Assembly: GCA_021404565.1 (NCBI GenBank)
Contig: JAAWWF010000005.1
Span: 62,001 to 126,000 of the forward strand
Direction: 5' to 3'
DNA length: 64,000 nt
Source of the DNA: Roseivirga sp.
GTDB taxonomy: Bacteria > Bacteroidota > Bacteroidia > Cytophagales > Cyclobacteriaceae
In this document: one piece after another, positions 46,107 through 55,319 of the stretch
Position numbering within the stretch: position 1 is the stretch's first letter
Layout of the letters: each line of letters opens with the position of its first letter
Position numbers and translations under genes: made by a program
The notes under the pieces: generated by a model
Told to the model about the DNA's origin: nothing
Databases searched by the model: none
What the model saw: the letters and a program-made list of their open reading frames with translations, nothing else

Positions 46107-46751
46107 ATGCATTTGTTTTTGAAAAGCGTTTTATCTGTGATTTTCCTGCTTAGCTCCTTCGGAGCATTAGTCACACCGGATCAGGATGAGCGTTTAAAGA
46201 TTGTCTTTTTTGGCGATAGCCTGACTGCGGGTTACGGGTTAACCATGCAAGACGCTTTCCCACATATTATTCAACAGCGGATCGACTCTTTAGGTCTGCC
46301 TTACGAAGTGGTGAATGCCGGCCTGAGTGGTGAAACGACTGCCGGAGGGGCCAATCGGATAGACTGGATCTTAAAGAGTAAACCTGACATTTTTGTTTTG
46401 GAACTCGGTGCGAATGATGGTTTGCGGGGTTTAAGCCCGGATGAAACTAAAAAGAACCTCAGAGGTATGATTGATAAGGTAAGAGCCAAAAACCCCGAGG
46501 CTGTGATCTTACTGGCTGGTATGCAGATGTTTCCGAATATGGGGCAAGAGTATACTGCTCAGTTCAAAGAGGCCTTTCCTATTGTAGCAAAAGAAAAAGA
46601 GGTAAAACTGATCCCGTTTATTTTGGAAGGGGTAGGAGGGGATGAGAGCCTCAATCAGTCGGATGGGATTCATCCAAATATAGAAGGTCATAAAATTGTC
46701 GCTGAAACGGTTTGGAAATACATCAAACCTTATCTTAAATCAGCGCCTTAA
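46107..46751 (+). CDS. tesA: Secreted SGNH esterase, TesA type (arylesterase/lysophospholipase)
   Basis: 214 residues. Signal peptide 1-20 or so. All four SGNH blocks are present: FFGDSLTAGYGL with the nucleophile Ser (about 33-44), GLSGETTAGG with the oxyanion Gly (about 71-80), LELGANDGLRG with the Asn (about 98-108) and DGIHPNIEGH with the catalytic Asp and His (about 191-200). TesA hydrolyses short acyl esters, thioesters and lysophospholipids in the periplasm. It stands divergent from an ABC ATPase/permease pair, as tesA does from ybbAP in E. coli, which supports the name. Its 3' end overlaps the end of the convergent gene at 46740 by 12 bases. Confidence 0.9.
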   Translation: MHLFLKSVLSVIFLLSSFGALVTPDQDERLKIVFFGDSLTAGYGLTMQDAFPHIIQQRIDSLGLPYEVVNAGLSGETTAGGANRIDWILKSKPDIFVLELGANDGLRGLSPDETKKNLRGMIDKVRAKNPEAVILLAGMQMFPNMGQEYTAQFKEAFPIVAKEKEVKLIPFILEGVGGDESLNQSDGIHPNIEGHKIVAETVWKYIKPYLKSAP

Positions 46752-47495
46752 AAAGGCATGATAGCGATTGAGGAGCCGTGCTGTAATTTGGTATTCGTTA
46801 TAGGTAAGTAACTCACCCTCAGTGAAGTCACAGAAATCCATGAACTCATCAATTACCCGATCGTCTATGCCGGTGATCCGTTTCACAATTTTCTTGTTAT
46901 AGACTGCATTGAGCTGTTCCTCTCTTTTTTTTCTGTAATCAATAGCCGCCTGAAGCTTTCTGACCTTCTTTTGCTGCTGTAGCTTCTTATCAAAAACGTT
47001 GAGCAAGCCGTAGATGCCTATACCACCACCATCTACGATCACCTGCGGTTTTGACCAGTCTCTGGGCTTACCGGTCGGTTTGGGTAAGCCCACAATCTCA
47101 ATAGGCTCTCCCTTTTTTCTTTTAAGGTAAAAATCTTCTCCTATGTGGAAGACCACCACCGAATCGAGCTCATACACTGCGGGTATCATAAATAGCACGA
47201 GTGGCTCCTTGTCAATTGAAGCCTTAAGCTCTTCCGTTACCATCAATGATACCGGTTCGTAGCCTATTGAAGTGAACTTTATCTCATCTCCAATATTAAC
47301 GGGTAACCTGAATTCTCCAACGTTATTCCCGCTGGTACCTGTTTGTTTGTTGACAATCAAAACTGTGGCCAAAGGAACCGGCTCTTTCGTTTCTGCATCC
47401 AGTAGCTTACCCTTAACCATAAAGGTGGAATCCTGCTGTGCGAATACGCTAACAGCAATGAGGCTAAGAACAGATATGAGAAAAACCCTCGACAT
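46740..47495 (-). CDS. Secreted carboxypeptidase-like regulatory domain protein
   Basis: 251 residues. Signal peptide 1-19 (ending VFAQ). Carboxypeptidase-regulatory-like domain about 25-112 (VKGKLLDAETKEPVPLATVL, IKFTSIGYEPVSLMVT). The C-terminal half is helical and basic (LQQQKKVRKLQAAIDYRKKR) and ends in IDEFMDFCDFTEGELLTYNE and a short helix. It does not share the module-A region of the proteins at 207-17195. Similar proteins are widespread in Bacteroidota without known function. It overlaps the 3' end of tesA by 12 bases in opposite orientation and follows the sigma-factor pair on the same strand. Confidence 0.8.
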   Translation of the reverse strand: MSRVFLISVLSLIAVSVFAQQDSTFMVKGKLLDAETKEPVPLATVLIVNKQTGTSGNNVGEFRLPVNIGDEIKFTSIGYEPVSLMVTEELKASIDKEPLVLFMIPAVYELDSVVVFHIGEDFYLKRKKGEPIEIVGLPKPTGKPRDWSKPQVIVDGGGIGIYGLLNVFDKKLQQQKKVRKLQAAIDYRKKREEQLNAVYNKKIVKRITGIDDRVIDEFMDFCDFTEGELLTYNEYQITARLLNRYHAFLRR

Positions 47496-47548
47496 TATAT
47501 TCAGAATAACTGCGAAGGAAGGGTTTACCCTATACAGATGGAAGAACT

Positions 47549-47941
47549 TTAACCTTTTTTAACCTGACCTTTTTGTAAGGAACGTTGTCTGAAGAAGCTA
47601 CCGAAAAAGAGTGCCGTACCTATGGCAAGCATCGAAAAAACCAGGATGAGCATAAACTTGTTGCTCAGGCCAAAGCCGAGCGAAGGAAAGTCCAGTCCTG
47701 TGGCGGTGCGGTCTGAAAGAGCCTTTTCACCAAAAAAGATGAAGTATGCGCTGGGAGCTATAAACAGAAAACCCAATAAAAGCAGGATCCATTTGGGAGC
47801 TTTAGCTGGTTCCGTTTTCTTCTTTTCGAAAGCCTCGATTTTAGAGATTACGGATTGATTAAAATCTGCAGAAGGCTCTTCGAGCCCATCGGACTTAAGT
47901 AAAGATTTCAACTCCTTTTCCGATATATCAAATTCTTTCAT
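47549..47941 (-). CDS. Small membrane protein coupled to the ECF sigma factor
   Basis: 130 residues: a charged cytoplasmic N-terminus of about 45 residues (KELKSLLKSDGLEEPSADFN), a membrane helix at about 48-68 (WILLLLGFLFIAPSAYFIFF), and a second at about 92-115 (FMLILVFSMLAIGTALFFG). Its ATG overlaps the sigma gene's stop as ATGA, the usual coupling of anti-sigma genes. It lacks the zinc-binding HxxxCxxC of classical ZAS anti-sigma factors, so that role is inferred from position only. Confidence 0.7.
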   Translation of the reverse strand: MKEFDISEKELKSLLKSDGLEEPSADFNQSVISKIEAFEKKKTEPAKAPKWILLLLGFLFIAPSAYFIFFGEKALSDRTATGLDFPSLGFGLSNKFMLILVFSMLAIGTALFFGSFFRQRSLQKGQVKKG

Positions 47942-48528
47942 AGCAATTCTCTCACTTCATGATCCAACAATGCTTCCAATGCTTTCAAAAGGCGCTTACG
48001 GGCCCTGTGTAATCTTACTTTTACATTCGATAATTCCCAGGTTGTAATCTCACAAATCTCCAGCAGCGATCGCTCATTCAGATAAAACAACGTGATCACT
48101 ACCTGATCCTCTTTCGAAAGCCGGTCCAGTGCCTGCTTGATATAGCTGGACCGTTCCTGCTTTTGCAGCTTACGCCATTCGTTATCAGATTCGCTATAGG
48201 AACTCAGGTTATCTTCCCTATTGAATTCAGAGTCATCGATAGGGATCTTCTTCTTCCTCAGCTTTGTCAGTGCAGTATTATACACAATGGTATACAGCCA
48301 GGTAGAGAATTTTGCCTTTCCCTCAAACTGACCGATTTTCTTATACGCCTTCAGAAAAGCATCCTGGGTTACCTCTTCAGCATCTTCTCTGGATTTCATG
48401 AGCTTCATGGCTAATGTAAAAGCCATGCTTTTGTATTCATCAATAAGCACATTGAATGCAGCCATATCACCCTCTTTTACCTTGGCAATAATCAGATCCA
48501 TTGCGTATTTCTCATTCTGTTCCAGCAT
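47938..48528 (-). CDS. ECF-type RNA polymerase sigma factor
   Basis: 196 residues from the ATG at 48526-48528 (MLEQNEKYAMDLIIAK). The frame is open 41 codons further upstream, but that extension does not look like sigma sequence. Region 2 is clear (SMAFTLAMKLMKSREDAEEV, TQDAFLKAYKKIGQFEGKAK, FSTWLYTIVYNTALTKLRKK). Region 4 is also clear (LDRLSKEDQVVITLFYLNER, ICEITTWELSNVKVRLHRAR). It recruits RNA polymerase to a small set of promoters, typically for envelope stress or secretion. The next gene overlaps by 4 bases and a membrane-protein gene is divergent. Confidence 0.9.
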   Translation of the reverse strand: MLEQNEKYAMDLIIAKVKEGDMAAFNVLIDEYKSMAFTLAMKLMKSREDAEEVTQDAFLKAYKKIGQFEGKAKFSTWLYTIVYNTALTKLRKKKIPIDDSEFNREDNLSSYSESDNEWRKLQKQERSSYIKQALDRLSKEDQVVITLFYLNERSLLEICEITTWELSNVKVRLHRARKRLLKALEALLDHEVRELL

Positions 48529-48667
48529 TTGGTTGTTTGACTCAATCAGGCCCCGACAGGTTACAAGCTTCAGCCAAAATAAATTACAAAAACTAATTGT
48601 AACCTCCTTTCTGTAGCTGTGGTCATAGGCTGTGAAAATCATTTGAAACAATTAAAATATTTGAGAT

Positions 48668-49030
48668 ATGGGCGATGGTGCAGTATTTGGAATTTTCTTT
48701 ATCAGCTTTTTTGCGCTGATTTTCGGAACAGTATATTACTATTTACAAACACGACATAAGGAGAGATTATCCCTTATTGAAAACGGAGCTGAGGCCAAGT
48801 TATTCAGAAGGGAGCCCTCCAAGAGGAACTACTTTTTCGCAATGATGATAGGTGTATTGTTCGTTTGTCTGGCTTTAGGGATAGTGTTTGGTGTATTACT
48901 GGACGATCATGTCTTTACCGACTATTATAACCGTGATAATCCGGCTCCCTACTTTATCAGTGTCTTCTTTTTTATTGGAGCAGGCTTTATCTCCTCCTTC
49001 TTCATTCACAAAAAAATAAATGTTCAATAG
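48668..49030 (+). CDS. Membrane protein, DUF6249-like
   Basis: 120 residues with three hydrophobic segments: about 5-27 (AVFGIFFISFFALIFGTVYY), 56-78 (FFAMMIGVLFVCLALGIVFG) and 95-113 (YFISVFFFIGAGFISSFFI). The loop TRHKERLSLIENGAEAKLF is the recognisable feature of DUF6249 proteins, which in Bacteroidota often stand beside ECF sigma factors, as here (divergent). Function unknown. A terminator follows. Confidence 0.75.
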   Translation: MGDGAVFGIFFISFFALIFGTVYYYLQTRHKERLSLIENGAEAKLFRREPSKRNYFFAMMIGVLFVCLALGIVFGVLLDDHVFTDYYNRDNPAPYFISVFFFIGAGFISSFFIHKKINVQ

Positions 49031-49061
49031 GGCTTGAGCACCCTGTTTGAGTTGATTGACG

Positions 49062-49092
49062 ACCCACGGCCGGAAGGTTGTGGGTTTTTTGT
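49062..49092 (+). terminator. Intrinsic terminator after the DUF6249-like gene
   Basis: ACCCACGGCC pairs with GGTTGTGGGT (two G-U pairs) around GGAA, stem at 49062-49085, then a T run. It lies 32 bases after the stop codon and just before the convergent yifB stop. Confidence 0.8.
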
Positions 49093-50634
49093 TTAACCCG
49101 CCCAGCTATCTCTGTCGAGGCTGCGGTACTGGATAGCCTCAGCAAGGTGTTCAATGCGAATTTCCTCGCTGCCTGCCAGATCGGCAATAGTCCGTGAGAC
49201 TTTGAGAATGCGGTCATAGGCCCTGGCGGAAAGCCCAAGGCGGTCCATGGCCGTTTTGAGTAGTACTTTGCCCCCATCATTGATTTTGCAAACCTCTTTT
49301 ACTTTCTGACTGCCCATCATCGCATTCGAATGTATCTGGGGACCGTCCTGTTGAAAGCGTTCTTGTTGAATTTCCCTGGCGGCAATTACTCTCTCCCGAA
49401 TTGCTTCGCTACTTTCAGCTTTTCTATCCTGGGTCATTTGATCAAAGGAAACAGGGGTCACCTCAACATGTAAGTCGATGCGGTCGAGTAATGGACCGGA
49501 AACCTTATTGAGGTAGCGTTGAACATGTGTGGTACCACATACACACTCTTTGTCAGGGTGATTATAATAACCACAAGGGCAAGGGTTCATGCTGGCAATC
49601 AGCATAAAGTTTGAAGGGAAGTCTACCGAAATTCTGGCCCTGGAGATAGTGACTCTACGCTCTTCCAATGGCTGCCGCATTACCTCCAGTACGGTTCGTT
49701 TGAACTCGGGTAGCTCATCCAGGAATAAGACTCCATTGTGCGCCAATGAAATTTCTCCGGGTTGGGGAATGCCTCCACCACCTACCAGTGCAACATCGCT
49801 TACCGTATGATGGGGACTTCGAAAGGGTCTTTTGGTGATGAGATCGCCATTGGCGCCCAGCTTACCGGCCACGGAATGAATCTTGGTGGTTTCCAATGCT
49901 TCCTGCAGGCTCAATGGAGGCAGAATAGATGGCAGACGCTTGGCGAGCATAGTTTTACCAGCACCCGGAGGACCGATCATGATTACATTGTGTCCTCCGG
50001 CAGCGGCTATTTCGAGGGCTCTTTTGATGTTTTCCTGACCCTGAACATTAGAGAAATCTGCCTCGTAATTATTGATATCATTGAAAAACTTGTCCCGGGT
50101 ATCGTATTCAACCGGTTCTATCTTACGGCTTCCGTCCAGAAACTCAATGGCTTCTGTCAGATTGTCCACGCCTATAATGTCCAGGTTATTGACAATGGCG
50201 GCCTCGTTGGCATTTTTCTTTGGAAGAATGAAGCCCTTAAAACCCTTATTTCTGGCCTCTATGGCAATGGGTAGGACTCCCTTAATTGGTCTTAAGCTGC
50301 CGTCAAGGGCCAACTCGCCCATGATGATATAGTCTTCGAGCGCTTCTGCAGTAATTTGTTCGGAAGACTTCAGAATACCAAGGGCAATTGGCAGGTCATA
50401 AGAGGACCCTTCCTTTCTTACATCAGCCGGAGCCATGTTGACTACGATCCTCCTGCGAGGCATACGAAATTCGAAATACTTGAAGACGGATTCGATGCGA
50501 TGCTCGCTTTCCTTAACCGCATTGTCCGGTAAACCGCTGAGCTTAAACTTGGTACCGTGAACAATATTGACCTCAATCGTGATGACCTGAGCGTCTACGC
50601 CAAATACCGCACTTCCATAGCCCTTAGACAGCAT
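49093..50634 (-). CDS. YifB/ComM family Mg-chelatase-like AAA+ ATPase
   Basis: 513 residues, normal for the family. An N-terminal Lon-protease-like fold covers about 1-165 ([20 protein letters not shown]). The AAA+ Mg-chelatase domain has Walker A GPPGAGKT at about 221-228 and the motif FLDELPEF for Walker B. A Cys-containing segment [18 protein letters not shown] (about 354-371) is characteristic of the family, and a C-terminal helical domain follows. In naturally competent bacteria ComM is a branch-migration helicase used in transformation; in others the role is unsettled. Its start overlaps the end of gmhA by 11 bases. Confidence 0.93.
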   Translation of the reverse strand: MLSKGYGSAVFGVDAQVITIEVNIVHGTKFKLSGLPDNAVKESEHRIESVFKYFEFRMPRRRIVVNMAPADVRKEGSSYDLPIALGILKSSEQITAEALEDYIIMGELALDGSLRPIKGVLPIAIEARNKGFKGFILPKKNANEAAIVNNLDIIGVDNLTEAIEFLDGSRKIEPVEYDTRDKFFNDINNYEADFSNVQGQENIKRALEIAAAGGHNVIMIGPPGAGKTMLAKRLPSILPPLSLQEALETTKIHSVAGKLGANGDLITKRPFRSPHHTVSDVALVGGGGIPQPGEISLAHNGVLFLDELPEFKRTVLEVMRQPLEERRVTISRARISVDFPSNFMLIASMNPCPCGYYNHPDKECVCGTTHVQRYLNKVSGPLLDRIDLHVEVTPVSFDQMTQDRKAESSEAIRERVIAAREIQQERFQQDGPQIHSNAMMGSQKVKEVCKINDGGKVLLKTAMDRLGLSARAYDRILKVSRTIADLAGSEEIRIEHLAEAIQYRSLDRDSWAG

Positions 50635-51211
50635 CCACTGTATGTTTTTCTATCAGGTTGATAAGTATGTGAATGATCTTAATATGGATCTCCTGGATGC
50701 GGTCAGCATAGCCCATGTGAGGAACTCTGATTTCTACATCTGCCAGTTCCGATAGTTCTCCACCGTTGTTGCCTGTGAGGGCCACAACCACCATTTTCTT
50801 CTGCCTGGCCATTTCAGCAGCGCGCAACACATTTTTACTGTTACCACTTGTACTGATCCCGAGCAAGACGTCTCCCGGTTTGCCAAGACCTTCTATAAAG
50901 CGTGAGAAAATGAAGTCATAACCAAAGTCGTTGGAGACGCATGACATATGACTCGCATCCGATATGGCAATCGCTGGCAGCGCCTTGCGGTTTTCGCGAT
51001 ATCGCCCGGTTAGCTCTTCTGCAAAATGCATGGCATCGCAGTGGGAACCTCCATTTCCACATGAAAATATCTTGCCTCCTTCTTTAATGCATTCCACCAT
51101 CTTTTGTGCAGCAGCTTCTATACTTTTCAGATTGCCGTCATTGCTGAGAAAACTTTCCAGCACCTTAGCGGCCTCTTGCAGTTCTTCAAGTATGAGCGTT
51201 TTATTTTCCAT
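50624..51211 (-). CDS. gmhA: Sedoheptulose-7-phosphate isomerase GmhA (SIS domain)
   Basis: 195 residues, one SIS domain. Key segments are [20 protein letters not shown] (about 49-68), which binds the sugar phosphate, [11 protein letters not shown] (about 118-128), and the C-terminal [12 protein letters not shown] (about 171-182) with the catalytic His. GmhA converts sedoheptulose 7-phosphate to D-glycero-D-manno-heptose 7-phosphate, the first step toward the heptose of lipopolysaccharide core or of capsule. No other heptose gene is nearby. It is followed with 11-base overlap by yifB, and the MsbA-type exporter ends 66 bases upstream. Confidence 0.9.
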   Translation of the reverse strand: MENKTLILEELQEAAKVLESFLSNDGNLKSIEAAAQKMVECIKEGGKIFSCGNGGSHCDAMHFAEELTGRYRENRKALPAIAISDASHMSCVSNDFGYDFIFSRFIEGLGKPGDVLLGISTSGNSKNVLRAAEMARQKKMVVVALTGNNGGELSELADVEIRVPHMGYADRIQEIHIKIIHILINLIEKHTVDAV

Positions 51212-51277
51212 GGAAGAGAATTATTGTGTCAAGAACTGAAATTATTATAATTATATCAATAGTTAATGCGGGAAAAA

Positions 51278-53125
51278 TCAAATAGTCTGCATGTTGATCA
51301 GTCTGGTATAAGTACCGTTCAATGCCATAAGGCTGTCGTGGTCCCCCCGTTCGATAATCTCCCCCTTTTGCATCACTAATATTTCATCCGCATGCTGGAT
51401 GGTGCTGAGCCTGTGAGCAATTACGATGGAAGTTCTGTTTTTCATCAGGTTGGTAATGGCCTGTTGAACCAGTTTTTCAGATTCTGTGTCAAGGGCTGAA
51501 GTGGCCTCGTCCAGAATGAGAATAGGGGGATTTTTCATGACTGCCCTGGCAATACTCAGCCTCTGGCGCTGACCACCGGATAACTTCGAACCTCTTTCTC
51601 CTACATTCGTGTCATATCCATTCTCCAGAGCCATGATAAAATCATGTGCGTTGGCAATTTTGGCCGCAGCTATTACATCTTCTCTTTTGGCATTTGGCAT
51701 GGCAAAAGCGATGTTGCTGGCTACTGTATCATTGAAAAGTATTGATTCCTGGGTCACTATCCCCATCAAGGCACGCAACGAGTCTATTTCGACTGCCTGC
51801 AGCGATACTCCGTCAATTTTGATCTGACCCTCGGTTACATCATAGAAACGAGGTACAAGGTCAGCCAGGGTAGATTTACCTGCACCGGAAGAGCCTACCA
51901 GTGCCACGGTCTTTCCTTTCTTGACTTCTATATCAATGCCTTTGAGAACCTGTTCCTTCTCATAAGCAAAGCCAACCCCCTTGAATTCAATGGTGTCTTT
52001 AAAATCTGTTTTGACGATAGGAGAGGCCTGGTTTTCAATTTTAGGTTGCTCGTCAATCAGCTTAAAAACCCTCTCTGCAGAGGCAATGCCACGCTGGATA
52101 TTGCTAATGGACTGTGAGAGGCTTTTTGCAGGATTTAATATCTGACTAAAAACGATGATATAGACGAGAAGTCCTTCTGCATCAAGTTCACCTTCTAGTC
52201 CTAGCTCCTGATTTTGCAGTACTTCACTACCCCCAACTACCAGCAAGGTGGCTACCACAAGAATTCCCAGGAATTGAGACACGGGTGAGGCTAATTCATT
52301 TTTGCGAGCCATGGAAATATTTACTTTCCTATAGGTAGACGTTTCTCGGCCGAAAAGATCATTTATATACTTTCTGGCGTTGAATGCTTTGATGATTCGC
52401 ATCCCAGAGAATACTTCATCCATCGTATTTACTATGCGCCCCAGAGATTCCTGACTAAGTATGGCTTTCTTCTTTAATCTCTTCACGATTTCTGAGATTA
52501 TTATGCCCATTACAGGGAAGAAGACTAAGGTAAAAAGGGTAAGGGATACAGACTTATTAAAAAGGAAAATAAGGTACACTATAATAGTCATAGGTTCTCT
52601 GAAAAGTACCTTGATGGCGCTGACTACCGTCACTTCAATTTCCTGAATATCATTGGTCATACGTGACATAATATCTCCTTTACGTTCACCTGAAAAAAAA
52701 TCAAGATGGAGACCTGTGGTATTGAGAAATACCTTGTTACGCACTCTTTGTATAACATTCGCCCTGACGATCCCCATGATCACATTGGAGATATAAGTGA
52801 AGAGGTTTGAAAAAAGGGCAGATGAACCTATTACTATGCTTACATAAATGAGCATACTGGACTTACCATAGGTTTCTCGAACGTTTATTAACTCTTGGTA
52901 GAAGATGCTTTGAAAATAATCTTCATTCCAACCAAATGGTACTTCTTGAGCCAGAGAGGCCAATTCCTCAGGTGTCTTTGTCTCAAAAATTACTGTGAAA
53001 AGTGGCTGCAAAAGAGCCAGATTCATCAGGCTGAATATAATCGCCAACAAGGCAAACAGTGCATACTGGGGAAAATGCTTGTGATAGGGCTTAGCAAAGC
53101 CCAGAACTCTTCGGAATGTCTTCAT
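51278..53125 (-). CDS. ABC exporter, MsbA type (lipid A/lipid flippase)
   Basis: 615 residues, a fused membrane domain and ATPase. Six membrane helices lie within about 20-330. The nucleotide-binding domain has Walker A GSSGAGKS (about 408-415), signature LSGGQRQR (about 511-518), Walker B ILILDEATSALD (about 529-540) and switch His in VIAHRLS. An insertion between the first two helices (about 50-85, KTPEELASLAQEVPFGWNED) is common in Bacteroidota homologues. Type IV exporters of this form transport lipid A precursors, other lipids or drugs; the neighbour gmhA supports an LPS-linked role, but substrate is not proven. Confidence 0.88.
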   Translation of the reverse strand: MKTFRRVLGFAKPYHKHFPQYALFALLAIIFSLMNLALLQPLFTVIFETKTPEELASLAQEVPFGWNEDYFQSIFYQELINVRETYGKSSMLIYVSIVIGSSALFSNLFTYISNVIMGIVRANVIQRVRNKVFLNTTGLHLDFFSGERKGDIMSRMTNDIQEIEVTVVSAIKVLFREPMTIIVYLIFLFNKSVSLTLFTLVFFPVMGIIISEIVKRLKKKAILSQESLGRIVNTMDEVFSGMRIIKAFNARKYINDLFGRETSTYRKVNISMARKNELASPVSQFLGILVVATLLVVGGSEVLQNQELGLEGELDAEGLLVYIIVFSQILNPAKSLSQSISNIQRGIASAERVFKLIDEQPKIENQASPIVKTDFKDTIEFKGVGFAYEKEQVLKGIDIEVKKGKTVALVGSSGAGKSTLADLVPRFYDVTEGQIKIDGVSLQAVEIDSLRALMGIVTQESILFNDTVASNIAFAMPNAKREDVIAAAKIANAHDFIMALENGYDTNVGERGSKLSGGQRQRLSIARAVMKNPPILILDEATSALDTESEKLVQQAITNLMKNRTSIVIAHRLSTIQHADEILVMQKGEIIERGDHDSLMALNGTYTRLINMQTI

Positions 53126-53173
53126 ATATCCTATAGAAGGCGCAAGTTAGGCATAATCTTGATATATGAGGTC

Positions 53174-54832
53174 CTAGAACTCGTGCTGGCGTGCAGGAAG
53201 GTTCCAACGCAGTGATAACATGGGAATCAGGCCGCTGGTACTTCTGTTATCGTCATCGCTGCTAAAGTTGCGGTAAACGAACCTGCCGTCAATAAAGAGG
53301 TTGTTTACCAACATATATGATCCTGAGACTTCTATAAAGGTATTGGTTGCCCCAACGCCTTGTCCTACATTGTTACCGAAATCAGCAACACGTGTATCGG
53401 TGCTGAGCAAGAGGTTACTTCCATAATTGAGCCCCTGATCGTCTTCACCGGACTGACTACGGATAATTTTCCCTGTAACATAGAGTTTGTTGATGGGCTG
53501 ATAACGGGCCGTTAGTACCACTTCTTTAAAATTGGCCCCCAGAGGATGAGCAAGTGGGTTGCGATAATTAGTGTAGCTCAGGTCAGGTGTTTCATAGGCG
53601 TAGAAATAAGGCCTGGCCAGATTGAATTCCATTTGCAGATCAAGTGTGTTAATGTCAAAAGCATCTATGTATTTGGCTCCTAGCTGCACTCCGAATTTGT
53701 TTCTCCAGCTACCATTGCCAGACCTTAACTCATCAATTAAAAATTCGTCCAGCAGGAACTGCCCGTAAACCTGGTACCGGTTTTTAATATTCCACTTGAA
53801 GTCCAGGCCCAGTAGGATATTGTCAGGGCTGCCTCTTTGCTGTTCGATGGCTCGGTAAAAAACAATCGGATTAAAGTAATTGATATTCGCTTCGGCTGAA
53901 ATGATGGTTTCATATAAACCGAATTCAAAGTTTGGTGTGATGTTAATACTCAGCCTGTGAAAAGCCATGTATTTATTGGGGTAGTCACCATCGGCAGGGC
54001 CGCCTCCACCGAATATGATATCCTCTGTAAGTTCTGCAAAAAGGTTGGTGTATTGAAAAGGTCCTAACCTGGTATTGATCTTCAGGAAAAGGTATGGGCT
54101 GGAAAAATCGGAGAGGACCATCGACCTGAGTCCATTGCCAACAAAGTTTTTGTCATAACCTGCCTGCACATCAATGCTTTGTGTCAGGTTAAAGGTGAAG
54201 TATCCCCTGGCATGTGTGACATCCAGTACATTGCCATCTTCTTTCCAAATCCCTTCATTAGGGAAGGCTCTGGGAGCGCCCAAAACTCTGTCAGTCACAT
54301 AACCGGCAAAGCGGCCCTGGGTGGTGGTCATAAAGGTGTAAAAGCCAATTTTGCCATCAATTAGCCCATGTGCCTCCAGGCCTCGCGTATTAGTATATAC
54401 AGTACCATCCTGATCAGAATCCTGACCAACAAGAAAATCAGCGACCGGATTAATTCTTATTATGGCCTTTTCAGATTCATAAAACAGGAAATCAGATTTT
54501 TTATCATAGGCCAGGTTCCACCAGCTTTTGTCATTTTGGTTGTATTCCGATTTGGTCCATTGCCAGTTGTCGTTGTATAGGTATTCAAAATTAAACCGGT
54601 CTTGCGGAGATAAGGAATCATATTTGGTCTTCACGTGATCTAAGAATGTGCTTAAGTCGGACCTGCGAACCGGCTTGACTGTAGTAGGAAACAGGTGTTG
54701 TTTGTCCTGGTATTTGATCTGAAAGCGATCTATGAGGTGATAATAGTCTCTGTTGTAAGGTACAAAAGTGCTCTGAGCTGCAAGTAGCACCGGAAAAAAG
54801 AACAGAGCGGATAGTACGAGTAGTCGCTTCAT
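53174..54832 (-). CDS. Outer-membrane beta-barrel protein, Wzi/RemB-like
   Basis: 552 residues from the ATG at 54830-54832, which starts a clean signal peptide (MKRLLVLSALFFFPVLLAAQ); an ATG seven codons earlier is less likely. The mature protein begins FVPYNRDYYHLIDRFQIKYQ, then has an N-terminal segment and many amphipathic strands with alternating aromatic residues (FFNPDF-like turns such as SSPYLFLKINTRLGPFQYTN, SYMLVNNLFIDGRFVYRNFS). This layout fits capsule-assembly Wzi proteins and the gliding protein RemB of Bacteroidota. It is monocistronic and follows an MsbA-type exporter gene. Role in surface polysaccharide attachment or gliding is inferred. Confidence 0.7.
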   Translation of the reverse strand: MKRLLVLSALFFFPVLLAAQSTFVPYNRDYYHLIDRFQIKYQDKQHLFPTTVKPVRRSDLSTFLDHVKTKYDSLSPQDRFNFEYLYNDNWQWTKSEYNQNDKSWWNLAYDKKSDFLFYESEKAIIRINPVADFLVGQDSDQDGTVYTNTRGLEAHGLIDGKIGFYTFMTTTQGRFAGYVTDRVLGAPRAFPNEGIWKEDGNVLDVTHARGYFTFNLTQSIDVQAGYDKNFVGNGLRSMVLSDFSSPYLFLKINTRLGPFQYTNLFAELTEDIIFGGGGPADGDYPNKYMAFHRLSINITPNFEFGLYETIISAEANINYFNPIVFYRAIEQQRGSPDNILLGLDFKWNIKNRYQVYGQFLLDEFLIDELRSGNGSWRNKFGVQLGAKYIDAFDINTLDLQMEFNLARPYFYAYETPDLSYTNYRNPLAHPLGANFKEVVLTARYQPINKLYVTGKIIRSQSGEDDQGLNYGSNLLLSTDTRVADFGNNVGQGVGATNTFIEVSGSYMLVNNLFIDGRFVYRNFSSDDDNRSTSGLIPMLSLRWNLPARQHEF

Positions 54833-54928
54833 AGGGGCAAAAGGAAAGCACAAGATATAAAGTCGAATGTGGATGGAGAATAGAATTTTCGATTAAGGCT
54901 GAACTTGTCAAGAATAAAACTAATATAC

Positions 54929-54959
54929 TTGTGAAATATTCTCTAACTCACTACATTTG
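54929..54959 (+). promoter_or_regulatory. Promoter of rpmE2
   Basis: TTG (54929-54931), 20 bases, then TACATTTG (54952-54959), an exact match to TAnnTTTG with ideal spacing. The start codon is 35 bases after the -7 box. This is the best promoter in the window. Confidence 0.7.
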
Positions 54960-54994
54960 CAGTCCTTTTTGAGGGAAGTATAATTAAGAACGCA

Positions 54995-55243
54995 ATGAAA
55001 AACGATATTCATCCTGAGTATAAGCCAGTTGTATTTTACGATACATCAAGCGAATTTAAATTCATGACGAAGTCTACAATGACTTCTAAGGACACAATAG
55101 AGTGGGAAGATGGCAATACTTACCCTTTGATAAAAGTGGAAGTTTCTTCGGCATCACACCCTTTCTACACTGGTAAGAAACTGTTTGTGGATACTGCCGG
55201 TAGAGTTGAGAAATTCAACAAAAGATACAAAGCAAAGAAATAA
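54995..55243 (+). CDS. rpmE2: Type B 50S ribosomal protein L31
   Basis: 82 residues. It opens [20 protein letters not shown], typical of the type B form, continues with [20 protein letters not shown] and ends in a basic tail (KRYKAKK). It contains no cysteine, so it is the zinc-independent form; type A L31 carries a Cys-based zinc site. It sits on the large ribosomal subunit near the bridge to the small subunit. It is monocistronic, with its own promoter and terminator. Confidence 0.97.
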   Translation: MKNDIHPEYKPVVFYDTSSEFKFMTKSTMTSKDTIEWEDGNTYPLIKVEVSSASHPFYTGKKLFVDTAGRVEKFNKRYKAKK

Positions 55244-55300
55244 GCGTTTCCAAACGCAAAAGCGAAAGCCTCAATGCGCGAGCATTGAGGCTTTTCGTAT
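55244..55300 (+). terminator. Terminator of rpmE2
   Basis: Directly after the stop codon there is a small inverted repeat GCGTTT-CC-AAACGC (55244-55257). A perfect 13-bp stem AAAGCCTCAATGC/GCATTGAGGCTTT with loop GCGA follows (55265-55294), then TCGTATTT. The hairpin is strong and the T run weak. Confidence 0.8.
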
Positions 55301-55319
55301 TTAATAAACGAAGAGGGTC

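Noticed and set aside
48529-48651. Longer N-terminus of the sigma factor
   Set aside because: The 41 extra residues do not resemble sigma region 2 and include a Cys- and Phe-rich stretch. ATG 48526-48528 gives normal ECF length.
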